DNA of 45,165 nucleotides, taken from IMG/VR virus record IMGVR_UViG_3300009085_001296, positions 1-45,165 of that record. One strand, given 5' to 3'. The first letter of the stretch is position 1; every line of letters starts with the position of its first letter. Both the position numbers and the translations under genes were made by a program. Shown in pieces: positions 7,212 to 16,956 of the stretch. The notes under the pieces were generated by a model. The model was given only the letters and a program-made list of their open reading frames with translations, had not been told where the DNA came from and did no database searches. Source of the stretch: a virus.

Positions 7212-9773
7212 TTAAAACCATTTTTTTAATGAATTTTCTAATGAAATAGCTCCCCAACCTATAGCATCAAAAATCCTTTGAATAACATTTTGAAATGTTT
7301 TTTCCCACTGTACTTTATAGTCAACTCTAAAAATTTCTTTAAATTTCTCTGGATACTCGCCAATAAATCCTATAGCATTATTATTCAATTCATTTTGTTC
7401 AGAAACATATAAATATCTCATTTTAGTACCATTAGAAATTCTTTGTAATTTCAACTTGTATTTATCTATTAAATAATTATAATTAATAGCTGCACGTACA
7501 TGAATCGGGCATGCTTTTGGATACTGTAAACCATTCTTTTCATAAAATTCCATAGATTTGGCATATTTTTTATAATCTGAAATTCCTGTTGGATTAGCAA
7601 TATCGCCAACATTAGAACTTTTAAACTCCTTATAAATTTTCTTCATTAATTCTATAGTTTCGTCTTTATTAGAATTAATAATTTTTTGTACTGTTTCTTT
7701 TATTTTTTCTCTACAAAACTTAGGCGTATCTGTTCTAACAATCTCAACTCCAGTACTGCTAATTTCAGGCTCGTCGAATTTATGACCTTTTTCGTCTGTT
7801 ACAAAATTTATATATCTTTTCTTGGCTATAACTATCATATCACTAATAATTTTTTCGCGCTTAAAATTTATAATAGATTCTACATTATATTTTCCTGCAT
7901 CAATATCTAATATTTTTTTAAAAAATGGTGACAAAAATTCTCTGTCAAAATTCAAAGCCCAATTTCTAAATTCATCGTCATTACTAAATTTCAATCCTAA
8001 CTTTTCTATAACTTCATTAAGGCACAAATAAATCGAATCCGTATCGATAACAACTGATATAGGTTTAACTAATTTATTTTTTTCGTCTATTACACTAAAA
8101 TATTTCTTATTTTTATAAAAATAATTTCGCAAATAATCATTAATATTATTCACTAAATATTTTATCAAAGTCTGTCCGCCTAATGTAATTGTAATAACAT
8201 TATGAATATTATATAAATGAAAATGTCTATTAGCTATAGCGCCATATAAAGAATTTAATTGTATTTTTCTTGCTTTTTGTCTAACATCATATAAATTAGA
8301 ATTGCCTCTTTCTTCTTCAATTTCTTTATATAATTCTAATATTCTATTTTTATCAATATTTAATATTTTTGCAATTTCTTCAATTTCTTTATTTTTAGAT
8401 TTATATTTGCATATTTCTTTTTTTAAATTTAATTTCTTTCTTTCGGCAAAAACTTCTTCAGTAATTGAATTTAACACTCCTTTTTTACTTCCATCATAAT
8501 AAATCCCGCCATATTCTTTAAGCCCATCTACTGTTTCCCATTTTTTATATTCTGATAGAGGGGTTGAAATTAAATTAGTAAAATCTTTTGGATCTTTTCT
8601 TAAAGTTTCTGGCGATATATTATAACGCATAATCATCGAAGGATATTCACTCTCTACGTCATAACTAATTATATTTTTATATATACCTGGTTCAGCAAAA
8701 ACATACGCACCTGGATATTTTTCGTCTTCTTGCTTTTTCTTTTGAGGCATTACCATATTATTTTTATGTAAATATCTCAAAATATAACCAGTATGTAATG
8801 GCAATGTAGAAAAAATATTTTCAAAAGGAATTAATGCATCAAACGACATAATCAAAGCTAATTCAATAAAACGCAATTTATGATCTAATTTATCAACTAA
8901 ATTAACGTCCTGAACATTATATTCAACAAAATTATTCCAATTGTATTGCCATTCATTATTAACAGAACCTTCTAATTTTAATTTTCCTTCTTGCAATTCT
9001 AACATACTTATAGAATGCAACGAATAAGATTCCCTGCTTCCATAAGTAAATTTTTTATATAAATCAATATAATCTAATTGTGAAATACCAAATATAACAT
9101 ACTCGCTAAACTTTTTCTTTTCATTAACTACATTAAATGGCGATAATCTTGTATAATCAATATTTAAATGTTTACATCTATTAACTAAATATGGTATATC
9201 GAATTGATTGATATACCAACCGGTTAAAATATCAATTTTTTTCTTTCTAAAAAAATCTACAAACTCTTCTAACATAGTCTTTTCTTCTGGTATATAATAA
9301 TAATTTTTTACTTTATCGCCAGTATATTCCTCTATACCAAAAGTTGTCATTTCGCCATTAATTTTAACTGAAATTAAATTAATTGGATATTTTTTTGCAT
9401 CTGCAGGAGAAGGAAATTCATCGGGACTTTTAACTTCTATATCAATTTTACATATATTAAAATTTTCTTGTTCGAACTCGATCTTTTCATCTAAATAAAT
9501 CTTATTTAAAAACTTCAATTCACCAGGTAAATCAGCTTCACAACATTCTGCGCCACTATCTAAAACACTTTTTAATTTATTATATTCATCTGTAGTTTTT
9601 CTAATAACACTATTTCCATAAATATCTTTTATATTAGATTTTCCTGTTTTGTCAAAAATATAATATTCTATTTCTGGAGAAACTATCTCACTCTTTCTCT
9701 TACCTTCGTTATCAATATATTTGTGATAAACTTTATTATTAAAAAAATCGTAATTAATTGATAAATATAACAT
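7212..9773 (-). CDS. 43: DNA polymerase, family B, T4 gp43-like
   Basis: 853 aa (T4: 898). Exonuclease motifs: Exo I with Asp111 and Glu113 (IDIEV), Exo II around WYINQFD (189-192), and Exo III with YNVQDVNLVD (285-294). Polymerase motifs: A with DVESEYPS from Asp372, B with KIQLNSLYG (503-511), and C with DTDS (577-580). All catalytic carboxylates are present, so it should have both polymerase and 3'-5' proofreading activity. A promoter-like element and a TATAAATA box lie directly upstream (9786-9823). Confidence 0.96.
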   Translation of the reverse strand: MLYLSINYDFFNNKVYHKYIDNEGKRKSEIVSPEIEYYIFDKTGKSNIKDIYGNSVIRKTTDEYNKLKSVLDSGAECCEADLPGELKFLNKIYLDEKIEFEQENFNICKIDIEVKSPDEFPSPADAKKYPINLISVKINGEMTTFGIEEYTGDKVKNYYYIPEEKTMLEEFVDFFRKKKIDILTGWYINQFDIPYLVNRCKHLNIDYTRLSPFNVVNEKKKFSEYVIFGISQLDYIDLYKKFTYGSRESYSLHSISMLELQEGKLKLEGSVNNEWQYNWNNFVEYNVQDVNLVDKLDHKLRFIELALIMSFDALIPFENIFSTLPLHTGYILRYLHKNNMVMPQKKKQEDEKYPGAYVFAEPGIYKNIISYDVESEYPSMIMRYNISPETLRKDPKDFTNLISTPLSEYKKWETVDGLKEYGGIYYDGSKKGVLNSITEEVFAERKKLNLKKEICKYKSKNKEIEEIAKILNIDKNRILELYKEIEEERGNSNLYDVRQKARKIQLNSLYGAIANRHFHLYNIHNVITITLGGQTLIKYLVNNINDYLRNYFYKNKKYFSVIDEKNKLVKPISVVIDTDSIYLCLNEVIEKLGLKFSNDDEFRNWALNFDREFLSPFFKKILDIDAGKYNVESIINFKREKIISDMIVIAKKRYINFVTDEKGHKFDEPEISSTGVEIVRTDTPKFCREKIKETVQKIINSNKDETIELMKKIYKEFKSSNVGDIANPTGISDYKKYAKSMEFYEKNGLQYPKACPIHVRAAINYNYLIDKYKLKLQRISNGTKMRYLYVSEQNELNNNAIGFIGEYPEKFKEIFRVDYKVQWEKTFQNVIQRIFDAIGWGAISLENSLKKWF

Positions 9774-9785
9774 TTTTTGCCTTTT

Positions 9786-9823
9786 CTATTTATAAAAATA
9801 ATAGATTTAATTTTAAAAACAAG
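9786..9823 (-). promoter_or_regulatory. Phage promoter element plus TATAAATA box before gene 43
   Basis: On the minus strand: CTTGTTTTTAAAATT, then AAATCTATTATTTTT, then TATAAATA (9787-9794), about 13 bp before the gene 43 ATG. It is one of five full copies of the recurring element in this window. Here it is fused to a T4-type late box. Confidence 0.72.
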
Positions 9824-9828
9824 ATAAA

Positions 9829-11037
9829 TTATTTTTTAAAAAATAACTCAACTAATTTATTAACATATTTAGCAGATTCTAAATACCAACCTTTTTCGTG
9901 CATCATTTTGTATTGATTTTCCAGAATTGTATTATACTCTTTCGGTTCACTCAATCTTTCAATACAATCTTCAATATCTTTAACTAAACAATTATGAGGT
10001 ATAGTTACCATTCCTTCATCATAAGGAGAAGGAAAACCATTATTAAACGTACTTCCAATAAAAACTGACCCTGAAGCATACGACTCTTGCATTTTAATAC
10101 AACTTTTAGAATAATTGAAATAATTTGGTACTAAAGGCCCAATTGCAAAATCTGCACCGTATTCTAAAACAGGTAAATGATATTTATAAGAAATAACCCA
10201 TCCAATAGTATGAAAATTACTTCTGCCTTCTAATTCTTTAAAAAAGAAAGGCGCACTTTCACATCCCATTATAGCAAAATCTATTTTATTTTCTTTAACA
10301 TTTTTGATGATATATTCACACCACGCATTATCCATGTCGCCTTTCAATTTTTTAACTTCGTGCCAGTGAGTTGGCGATGCCGTCCATATTATTTTAGGCT
10401 TTTTAATTCTTTCTTTTATGGGTTCTTTTCTTTTATTACCCCAAAAAAACATTGGAACAGTATTTTGAATAACTCTAATTTCATTTTTTATTTTGATTGT
10501 TTCTGTTATATATTTTTTTAAAAATTCTGATGAAACACAAATAATATCACAAAGACTCATTATCTGATTACATGCATTTCTTGCATTATCGTCAAATTTT
10601 TCTCCTCCAAAATTATAATCTGGAATATCTTCTCCTATATTATTTCCCTTCCAAATAAAATCATCAATATCATAAATCATTTTAAATTTTAATTTTTTCT
10701 GAATTTCTTTATAACGCATAACCATCGGTACGAGAATTGGATTCATTGTCCTTTGTAAAAATATTGATCTGGTTTTAACTAAAATATCTTCTTGCGTGCA
10801 GAAAAATGGCATAACAACTGTTTGTAATTTTTGTGATTTACCGAAAACTGAATTGAGATATCCTAATGGCCAGTGACATCTTATGAAACCGCAGCCGCTG
10901 TAGTCACTCGGCACCGCACAGATCAAATTCTTAGTTACTCTAACAATTTGTTGTTGAACTTGCGGAGTAAATTTTTTACCTTCTGTCAGTTGTTTTTTAA
11001 ACTCTTCTAAATTGCTTGTCAGTGATCCGTAATTCAT
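9829..11037 (-). CDS. Glycosyltransferase-like protein (GT-B fold)
   Basis: 402 aa. The middle holds MIYDIDDFIWKG, ICVSSEFLKKYI and IIWTASPTHWHEV, and the C-terminal half has YSKSCIKMQESYASGSVFIGS. This is the layout of phage GT4-like glycosyltransferases, in which the second Rossmann domain binds the nucleotide sugar. There is no signal peptide or membrane segment. It lies upstream of DNA polymerase in the same operon. The acceptor (modified DNA, virion protein or host glycan) is unknown. The window has at least five other glycosyltransferase-like genes. Confidence 0.75.
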   Translation of the reverse strand: MNYGSLTSNLEEFKKQLTEGKKFTPQVQQQIVRVTKNLICAVPSDYSGCGFIRCHWPLGYLNSVFGKSQKLQTVVMPFFCTQEDILVKTRSIFLQRTMNPILVPMVMRYKEIQKKLKFKMIYDIDDFIWKGNNIGEDIPDYNFGGEKFDDNARNACNQIMSLCDIICVSSEFLKKYITETIKIKNEIRVIQNTVPMFFWGNKRKEPIKERIKKPKIIWTASPTHWHEVKKLKGDMDNAWCEYIIKNVKENKIDFAIMGCESAPFFFKELEGRSNFHTIGWVISYKYHLPVLEYGADFAIGPLVPNYFNYSKSCIKMQESYASGSVFIGSTFNNGFPSPYDEGMVTIPHNCLVKDIEDCIERLSEPKEYNTILENQYKMMHEKGWYLESAKYVNKLVELFFKK

Positions 11038-11047
11038 TATTTATCCT

Positions 11048-11446
11048 CTAATATTGTTTTGAGTTATTAACTGCTTGTTGAACCATATTACCAAGAGTAC
11101 TTAAAAGTATTTTTCCTGCATGTTCGGCAAATAGTTCTTTCACGAAATCACTCGGTTTTAGAACATTTCCTTCCCAATCATTAGAAGAAATAGAATCAAG
11201 ATATTGCTTTGCAATTTCCTTTGCTTTTTTCTCTAATTCGCCATAAACTACCTGTTTAAAATTAGACATCCGTTCATAATTTCTATAACCCTCGCGTTCT
11301 ACAAAAAACGCATCAATCTCTTTCTTGACCATCTGTGACCATTGTTCTTCAGGTATCAATGATACATACGTTGCCCGTATCCTATCTCTCACCATTTCCA
11401 TTAATTTCGACGGGTCATATTGTATAATTTGTTTTTCTTCAGACAT
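11048..11446 (-). CDS. Unknown 132-aa protein
   Basis: A soluble, helical protein beginning MSEEKQIIQYDPSKLMEMV and containing PEEQWSQMV and SDFVKELFAEHAGK. I recognise no family. It lies between the glycosyltransferase and the MazG gene with short gaps and its own Shine-Dalgarno (AAAGGAT), so it is part of the leftward operon. Base composition is slightly less AT-rich than its neighbours. Confidence 0.75.
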   Translation of the reverse strand: MSEEKQIIQYDPSKLMEMVRDRIRATYVSLIPEEQWSQMVKKEIDAFFVEREGYRNYERMSNFKQVVYGELEKKAKEIAKQYLDSISSNDWEGNVLKPSDFVKELFAEHAGKILLSTLGNMVQQAVNNSKQY

Positions 11447-11463
11447 ATTATTTATCCTTTAAT

Positions 11464-11802
11464 TTAAAATTTCTTGCCACCGTGTTTATACTCTCTACTT
11501 TTATTGAAATTTATTTTTTCCATTAAAGCTTCTGCTACTTTATATTTTCTCTGTGCTGCAAAATCCATAATTCTAATAATAACATCTGCTAATTCTTCTT
11601 CCACGATTGTAAAATTTAAAATATGATCAGATTGAGGATTATTGTGCCTCATTCCTTCCAAACACTCAGATAACTCTGAATGCATAAGTGCAATCAATTC
11701 GCCGTCATTTCTATCACCATTCCACCAACCTTTTTCTTTTGCGATATCATTTACTGCTTTTGCAATTTTATTAAATTCTTTTATAAAAACTTCATTTTTC
11801 AT
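11464..11802 (-). CDS. MazG-like nucleoside triphosphate pyrophosphohydrolase
   Basis: 112 aa, the size of a single-domain MazG-like enzyme. The metal-binding pattern ExxE...ExxD is present as HSELSECLEGMR followed by EEELADVIIRIMD. Such enzymes hydrolyse (d)NTPs to monophosphates. In phages they are thought to adjust nucleotide or (p)ppGpp pools. The start overlaps the gp47 stop by 4 bp, so it is co-translated with the recombination nuclease. Confidence 0.9.
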   Translation of the reverse strand: MKNEVFIKEFNKIAKAVNDIAKEKGWWNGDRNDGELIALMHSELSECLEGMRHNNPQSDHILNFTIVEEELADVIIRIMDFAAQRKYKVAEALMEKINFNKSREYKHGGKKF

Positions 11803-12845
11803 TTTACCGTACTCACTTTCACTTCTTCATATAATTCATGAATTATTCTTTCTATTTTCTCTTTATTATTAATATCCAATCCCATAATATATTGATCAAT
11901 TAATGACAATATATCAGTTGTTTTGTATTCTTCTACATTTTTTATTTCATCGCCAGTTAAAAAATTATTAATTAATTTCGTACTCACACTAATAGGCGAA
12001 AAAGTTTCTATTTTTTGCAAATAATTTTGAAAATCTGCTTCATTATACTTATCATTATATTCAACTTGAACGTCTACTATATTATTTTTGATTAAATCTT
12101 TATTGATCTCTGTTGGGTATTTTATAAGAATAAACTTAATACTATTTTTATTATTTATAAATTCATAATTATCTTTTTCTAAATCTAATACACAAAATCC
12201 TTTTTCTTCATTAATATCATCTCGTGTAAAAGAATATGGTGTTCCAACATATATTATTTCTGTATTATTCTTGGTTTGACTACTTCTTAAATGATAATGG
12301 CCACTAAAAACTTTTTTAAATCTATGAAAAATTTTATCATTAAATCCCATATCGCAATTCTTAAATTTATTCATCTTAAAACCATTTATATCGAAATGGC
12401 CAAAACAATAATCTGCAGTTACATTATTCAGATATTTTGTAAAATCATTCTCGTCTATTTGCCACGAAGATAATAATATTTTTTTATCGTTTATCTCTAT
12501 TATTTCTTTATCATCGATTAGTTTTATATTTTCAAATTTCTTTAAAAACTTCAACGAATGAATATCATTATTAGTTTTCAAATACATATCGTGATTGCCA
12601 ATTAGAATATATAATTTACTAACTTTTGATAATTCATCGAATAAATGATATACTTCATTAATAATTTTTACATTAATTGAATTTCTATTATCAAAAATAT
12701 CTCCTAAAATAAACACATCATTAATAGTATTATTTTTTAGATAAGGAATAAATTCGTCATTAAAATATTTTAATTGTGAATCTAAAAAAATATTGGAAGA
12801 TTTATGAATACCGAAATGCAAATCTGCAATTAAACCAACTTTCAC
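11799..12845 (-). CDS. 47: Recombination endonuclease subunit gp47 (SbcD/Mre11-like)
   Basis: 348 aa from a GTG at 12843-12845. I chose it because AAGGAG (12852-12857) sits 6 bp upstream. A longer frame would run into the tRNA gene. The N-terminus is MKVGLIADLHFGIH, followed by GDIFDNR and GNHDMY, the calcineurin-type metallophosphoesterase motifs, and later GHYHLRS. It pairs with gp46 as the Mre11-Rad50-like complex that resects DNA ends for recombination-dependent replication. Confidence 0.94.
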   Translation of the reverse strand: MKVGLIADLHFGIHKSSNIFLDSQLKYFNDEFIPYLKNNTINDVFILGDIFDNRNSINVKIINEVYHLFDELSKVSKLYILIGNHDMYLKTNNDIHSLKFLKKFENIKLIDDKEIIEINDKKILLSSWQIDENDFTKYLNNVTADYCFGHFDINGFKMNKFKNCDMGFNDKIFHRFKKVFSGHYHLRSSQTKNNTEIIYVGTPYSFTRDDINEEKGFCVLDLEKDNYEFINNKNSIKFILIKYPTEINKDLIKNNIVDVQVEYNDKYNEADFQNYLQKIETFSPISVSTKLINNFLTGDEIKNVEEYKTTDILSLIDQYIMGLDINNKEKIERIIHELYEEVKVSTVK

Positions 12846-12867
12846 TTTCAACTCCTTCAGAATAAGG

Positions 12868-12943
12868 TAGCAGGGGGTGAGACTCGAACTCACTTAATTC
12901 AGCTTATGAGGCTGAGCTGGTACCTCATCCAGTCCACCCTGCT
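12868..12943 (-). tRNA. tRNA-Met (anticodon CAU), atypical junctions
   Basis: Minus strand, 76 nt. The acceptor stem AGCAGGG pairs with CCCTGCT, with discriminator A followed by CC. The anticodon arm is TCAGC-CTCATAA-GCTGA, with CAT at 12906-12908. The T arm is GTGAG-TTCGAGT-CTCAC. The best D arm is CTGG-ATGAGGTA-CCAG. That leaves four rather than two bases between acceptor and D stems, and one extra C between T stem and acceptor. It could be a functional but odd tRNA, a tRNA-Ile read as CAU, or a decaying copy. The gp55 stop codon TAG overlaps its first two bases. Confidence 0.78.
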
Positions 12944-13394
12944 ATGTTTTATAATAATGAGAAATATATTTTTTAATTTCATTTTCAACAAAGTCTTCAT
13001 CAACTTTATACGTTTCATTATAATCTACATTAACCGAATCTGTTTCATTTAAATTATCCATAGAATTTAAAGAAATTGTGGTTCTATGTGTTTTATGGAA
13101 CTTATTAATATTAGCTAATACGGCGTTCCACGCACATGTAGTAAAATATGAAAATGGATTTGAATATTGTTCACTATCAAAATTATCCATATATTTTACC
13201 ATAAACCAACACGCATCAGAAACAATATTAGTTTTAATATTATCATCATAATTGATGAAACGGGGGCTATATAATAAATGATTAACTATTTCTAAAAAAA
13301 TCTTTCCTATTTGTTCATAATTTTTTTTAGATTTAGTTCTACGATACTCTTTTATTAATAAATAAAAATCATCATTATTTACATATTCAGACAT
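12942..13394 (-). CDS. 55: Late-transcription sigma factor gp55-like
   Basis: 150 aa. It begins MSEYVNNDDFYLLIKEYR and has NFDSEQYSNPFSYFTTCAWNA, which parallels YVNNKELL and the [20 protein letters not shown] region of T4 gp55 (a sigma region 2 remnant). T4 gp55 directs RNA polymerase to TATAAATA late boxes, and such boxes are present in this window. It is shorter than T4 gp55 (185 aa), and the C-terminus (KKYISHYYKT) lacks an obvious clamp-binding LDFL-type tail. Confidence 0.85.
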   Translation of the reverse strand: MSEYVNNDDFYLLIKEYRRTKSKKNYEQIGKIFLEIVNHLLYSPRFINYDDNIKTNIVSDACWFMVKYMDNFDSEQYSNPFSYFTTCAWNAVLANINKFHKTHRTTISLNSMDNLNETDSVNVDYNETYKVDEDFVENEIKKYISHYYKT

Positions 13395-13400
13395 AATACC

Positions 13401-14000
13401 TCAATCACATAATGCTCTAAAATATTTTCTAAAATATTGCAATCCTTTTCTAACATTTCTTAATTTTACTGGATCGCAATAATAAAACTCTTCATTTAAT
13501 AATTCTAATGCTAAAATCATTTTATCTAATATTTGTTTCCATTGTTTAAATCCCATTTCAGTCAATTCTTGTTCTTTTTTATCGTCTAATTTTAAATCTT
13601 TATACCTCATACTTATAGGTATTATTGTCGGATATCCATTAGTCATTTCTCTAAATCTTTTCAACCTCGGTAATAACCAATCAACTATACCATATTCTTG
13701 CCAAAGAAAATAGTTTGTTACTAATTCATTAATCCCTTTATCAATTTCTTTTTCTCTTTCTTCTAATAATCTTTTATAATCATCTATTCCTATATAATCT
13801 AAATAACTTTCATTTAATACTAAATTGAATGCTTTAAATGATTCCACAAATATAAATCTAAATTTAAAATCTTTATTATATAGTTTCAAAAACCATTTAG
13901 AAAATGAATAATCGATACTCCACAAATCACTATCATCCCATCCTCTAAATATTCTCTGAAATAATCTTTCTATTCTTCTAACAATATTTCTAAACATCAT
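13401..14000 (-). CDS. Conserved phage protein of unknown function (199 aa)
   Basis: A Trp-, Arg- and Tyr-rich soluble protein containing FRGWDDSDLWSIDYS near the N-terminus and a C-terminal YCDPVKLRNVRKGLQYF. I remember similar proteins as unannotated genes in many phages, but no function is assigned. It lies between gp46 and gp55 genes in the leftward operon. Two ATG codons in tandem (13995-14000) both fit the AAGGA ribosome site. Confidence 0.8.
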   Translation of the reverse strand: MMFRNIVRRIERLFQRIFRGWDDSDLWSIDYSFSKWFLKLYNKDFKFRFIFVESFKAFNLVLNESYLDYIGIDDYKRLLEEREKEIDKGINELVTNYFLWQEYGIVDWLLPRLKRFREMTNGYPTIIPISMRYKDLKLDDKKEQELTEMGFKQWKQILDKMILALELLNEEFYYCDPVKLRNVRKGLQYFRKYFRALCD

Positions 14001-14007
14001 AATTCCT

Positions 14008-16170
14008 TTAAAAAATTATTTTTGAAAATCCTAATTCTTTTTCTACCTTAATTACATTGTCAAAAATTGAATCATCTTGCAGTTTATGGCTAATTAAATA
14101 AATAGCAATATCTTTTGAATTGACTGACATCTCCTTTAAATTATTTATAAGACTTTCTAACCCATCTGAATCAATACCTGAATCTAACACTTCGTCGAGA
14201 AAATAAATATTACACTGCCAATTAGATATTAATTTCATAGTATCGATAAAACTAAATAATATACTTAAATCTATTCTCTTTCTTTCTCCTGCAGAAAAAC
14301 TAAAATAATTAATACTCGATTCTCTTCCGTCTAAAGTAGAAATTTTTTCTTCCATCTCTTCCGAAAAAACTATACATACTGGTAAATCAAATTTACCTAA
14401 ATAACCATTAACTTTATGATTAAGGATTGGTATTAATTTCTTAAAGAAATATGCCTTAATTCCTTTTTCTGACAATAATTCTTTTGCTATATTGCAGTTA
14501 TCTAAATGATCAGAATTACTCTTATATTTAGTATGTAAATTTTTGTATTCATCACATTTAATTTCAAATTCTTTTTCTATTTCAACAATATTAACATCAA
14601 ATTCTCTTTTTTCTTCATTAACTTTTTTAACTTTTAAACTTTCAATATTCAATAAATTATTTTCAATATTTTTCTCTTCTAATTGTATTTGAGAATCGAC
14701 TTCTTTTTTCTTTACGTTTTGTTTTAATTTATCAATTTCGTGCCCATAATCTTTTACTTTAGAAGATAATTTTATATTTTGAATTTTATTCTCTAATGAT
14801 TGGTTTAAAAATAATATCTTATCACTATATTCTTTTATTAATTTATCATATTTTTCAATATCATTTTTCTTTTTTGTTTCTTCAAATTTCACATTACTTT
14901 CTAAAACCTTCTTTTCATTAATAATTTTTATCTTATTTTCTAATATATCGACTTCTGCCCCAATATTTTTTATATTCTCCAAAATATCTTTTATTTGAGT
15001 ATTTTTTTCTTCTATTTTAATATTCCTTTTTTCTTCACTTATTTTTTCTTCACATTCCGGACAAATATCATTATTCTTAAAAAAATCTACTTTCTTTCCT
15101 ATTCTAATTTTGTCTTTTTCTAATGAATAACTTTCATTTTCCTTAACTTTTATTTGTTTTAAAATTTCTGATTCTTTGTTAATGTCTACCTTTTCATACT
15201 CAATTAAATTCTCTTTTAATTTTTCTATTTTTTCTGTTAATTCATTTTCTAAATTAAGTATTTCCCTTTTAACACTTTCTATTTTTTTATTATATTCAAC
15301 AATTTCATTACTTATATTTTCTTCTACTTTTTTAGTTTGATCTTCAATTTTTTTCGTTTCTTCAATTATTTTTTGTTCATATTCTTTAATAGTTGTTTCA
15401 TTCAATTCATTAATATTTTTTAATAATGTTTTTAATTCTTCGATTTTTTGTTTTGTTTTTTCTATACTTACTATTTTTCTATCAATATCATCTTCAATAT
15501 CAACAATTTCTTCTTTCTTCTTCTTTTCAAAATTTTCTTTACTTTTCTTCAAATTTCCAATTCTTTTCTTCTCTTCTACTATATTATCTTCTTTTATTTT
15601 TACTGTATTTTTATCTATTTCAACATCAGTAGAAAGTATTGATATTTTCTTTTTTAATACTTTTAACATTTCGCCAAAAATATCTACATTAAAAATCAAT
15701 TCAATAATCTCTCTCTTTTCCTGCTTTGATAATTCTAAGAACGGCTTATTATAGTTAATAGCAAGTGAAATAACATTTTTAAACATTTTATAATCTATGC
15801 CAAGAATTTTATCAATTTCTTCCTGCATTAATTTCTTTGACGATAACATATCCAATTCAGTATCGTTCTTCTTTATAATTAATTTATCGGGTTTCATCAT
15901 TCGAATAATTTTATATACATCTTTATTAATTCTAAATTGCGATTCAGTATAAAGACATTTACGGTTTGTTCTATTAATAAGCTCTTCTAATTTAATTTTT
16001 CTGTATGGCTCGCCAAAAAGATTATATGATAAAGCGTCAATAACTGATGATTTTCCTTCGCCATTTTTTGCAGTCAGTAAACTAAATCCTTTTTTAAATT
16101 CGAATTTAGTTTCAGTTGCAGGATAACTTAGAAAATTTTTAAATGAAATATACTCGAAATGAATGTACAT
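14008..16170 (-). CDS. 46: Recombination endonuclease subunit gp46 (SbcC/Rad50-like)
   Basis: 720 aa, well above T4 gp46 (560 aa), the extra length being coiled coil. Walker A AKNGEGKSS is at residues 34-42. A long Lys/Glu coiled coil covers about 165-600, interrupted by a zinc hook CPEC (Cys370, Cys373). The ABC signature FSAGERKR is near 630, and Walker B IYFLDEVLDSG follows. It acts with gp47 in end resection. The longer coils imply a longer reach between the two DNA-bound heads. Confidence 0.95.
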   Translation of the reverse strand: MYIHFEYISFKNFLSYPATETKFEFKKGFSLLTAKNGEGKSSVIDALSYNLFGEPYRKIKLEELINRTNRKCLYTESQFRINKDVYKIIRMMKPDKLIIKKNDTELDMLSSKKLMQEEIDKILGIDYKMFKNVISLAINYNKPFLELSKQEKREIIELIFNVDIFGEMLKVLKKKISILSTDVEIDKNTVKIKEDNIVEEKKRIGNLKKSKENFEKKKKEEIVDIEDDIDRKIVSIEKTKQKIEELKTLLKNINELNETTIKEYEQKIIEETKKIEDQTKKVEENISNEIVEYNKKIESVKREILNLENELTEKIEKLKENLIEYEKVDINKESEILKQIKVKENESYSLEKDKIRIGKKVDFFKNNDICPECEEKISEEKRNIKIEEKNTQIKDILENIKNIGAEVDILENKIKIINEKKVLESNVKFEETKKKNDIEKYDKLIKEYSDKILFLNQSLENKIQNIKLSSKVKDYGHEIDKLKQNVKKKEVDSQIQLEEKNIENNLLNIESLKVKKVNEEKREFDVNIVEIEKEFEIKCDEYKNLHTKYKSNSDHLDNCNIAKELLSEKGIKAYFFKKLIPILNHKVNGYLGKFDLPVCIVFSEEMEEKISTLDGRESSINYFSFSAGERKRIDLSILFSFIDTMKLISNWQCNIYFLDEVLDSGIDSDGLESLINNLKEMSVNSKDIAIYLISHKLQDDSIFDNVIKVEKELGFSKIIF

Positions 16171-16181
16171 ATTTGAAATCC

Positions 16182-16415
16182 TTATGCCCGTCTAAAGTCC
16201 CGTATTAATATTTCTTTTTCTTTCCATATTGGTTCAAATTCAGTTACTGTATTATACGAATTATAAAACGGTTCCGATTCTTGTTTTTCTGAAATAAATA
16301 TTTCTACTAAATTGGCGTTATTTTTATTAATTTCATTCCTTAAATTAGTTAAATAAGTGATAACATTATCAATATTTTTTCTAAATTCCAAAAAGTTATC
16401 TTTCATTTCTTCCAT
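16182..16415 (-). CDS. Small unknown protein (77 aa)
   Basis: An acidic, helical protein (NFLEFRKNIDNVITYLTNLR) that fits in the operon with 11 bp to gp46 and 2 bp to the methylase. I recognise no family. The tight packing and Shine-Dalgarno support its being translated. Confidence 0.65.
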   Translation of the reverse strand: MEEMKDNFLEFRKNIDNVITYLTNLRNEINKNNANLVEIFISEKQESEPFYNSYNTVTEFEPIWKEKEILIRDFRRA

Positions 16416-16417
16416 AT

Positions 16418-16954
16418 TTATTCCATCTCAATAAATGATTTAATTTTTGTATCTTGTGATATATTTTTTACTATACTCCACGAAGTAGGACCTTTATAAT
16501 TTTTCTTAAAATAAACTGCTACTATAATTCTTGAACGGCTCCAAAAAATATACGATCCGACATCATACCATCTAATATGAGGTATACCGCCATATTCAAA
16601 TATTTCGCGTAATAATAGTAACGGATTATAAACTAATTGAATCGGCAGCAAATAAACAATATTATTAGAAATACTAAAACTATGAGTAATCCATTCTCTA
16701 AAAATCGAATATGGTGGATTACCTATAATCCAATCAACATATTTATTATATTCAAAAAAATTAATACCTTCTTGAATTTCACAAAATGGAGAACCTATAG
16801 GCATATATTTATGAAAAACTGCATTAATACCTCGACATGGGTCTAAAATAATACCTGAAGGTTTAAAATATTCTATTATATCCTTCGCTATTAATTCTGG
16901 CGTTAAAACAATATCACTCTTTCTTGCAGTATTTCCAAAACTTTCTATTTTCAT
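16418..16954 (-). CDS. Adenine DNA methyltransferase-like protein, NPPY type
   Basis: 178 aa. The SAM-binding motif LDPCRGINAVF (near residue 37) comes before the catalytic NPPYSIFREW (near residue 80), the gamma-type order. Motif I is DPCRG rather than DPFxGxG, a weak form seen in small phage methylase-like proteins. It also has RSRIIVAVYFKK near the end. It may modify adenine or be a degenerate relative. It is the third methylase-like gene of the leftward block. Confidence 0.82.
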   Translation of the reverse strand: MKIESFGNTARKSDIVLTPELIAKDIIEYFKPSGIILDPCRGINAVFHKYMPIGSPFCEIQEGINFFEYNKYVDWIIGNPPYSIFREWITHSFSISNNIVYLLPIQLVYNPLLLLREIFEYGGIPHIRWYDVGSYIFWSRSRIIVAVYFKKNYKGPTSWSIVKNISQDTKIKSFIEME

Positions 16955-16956
16955 GT

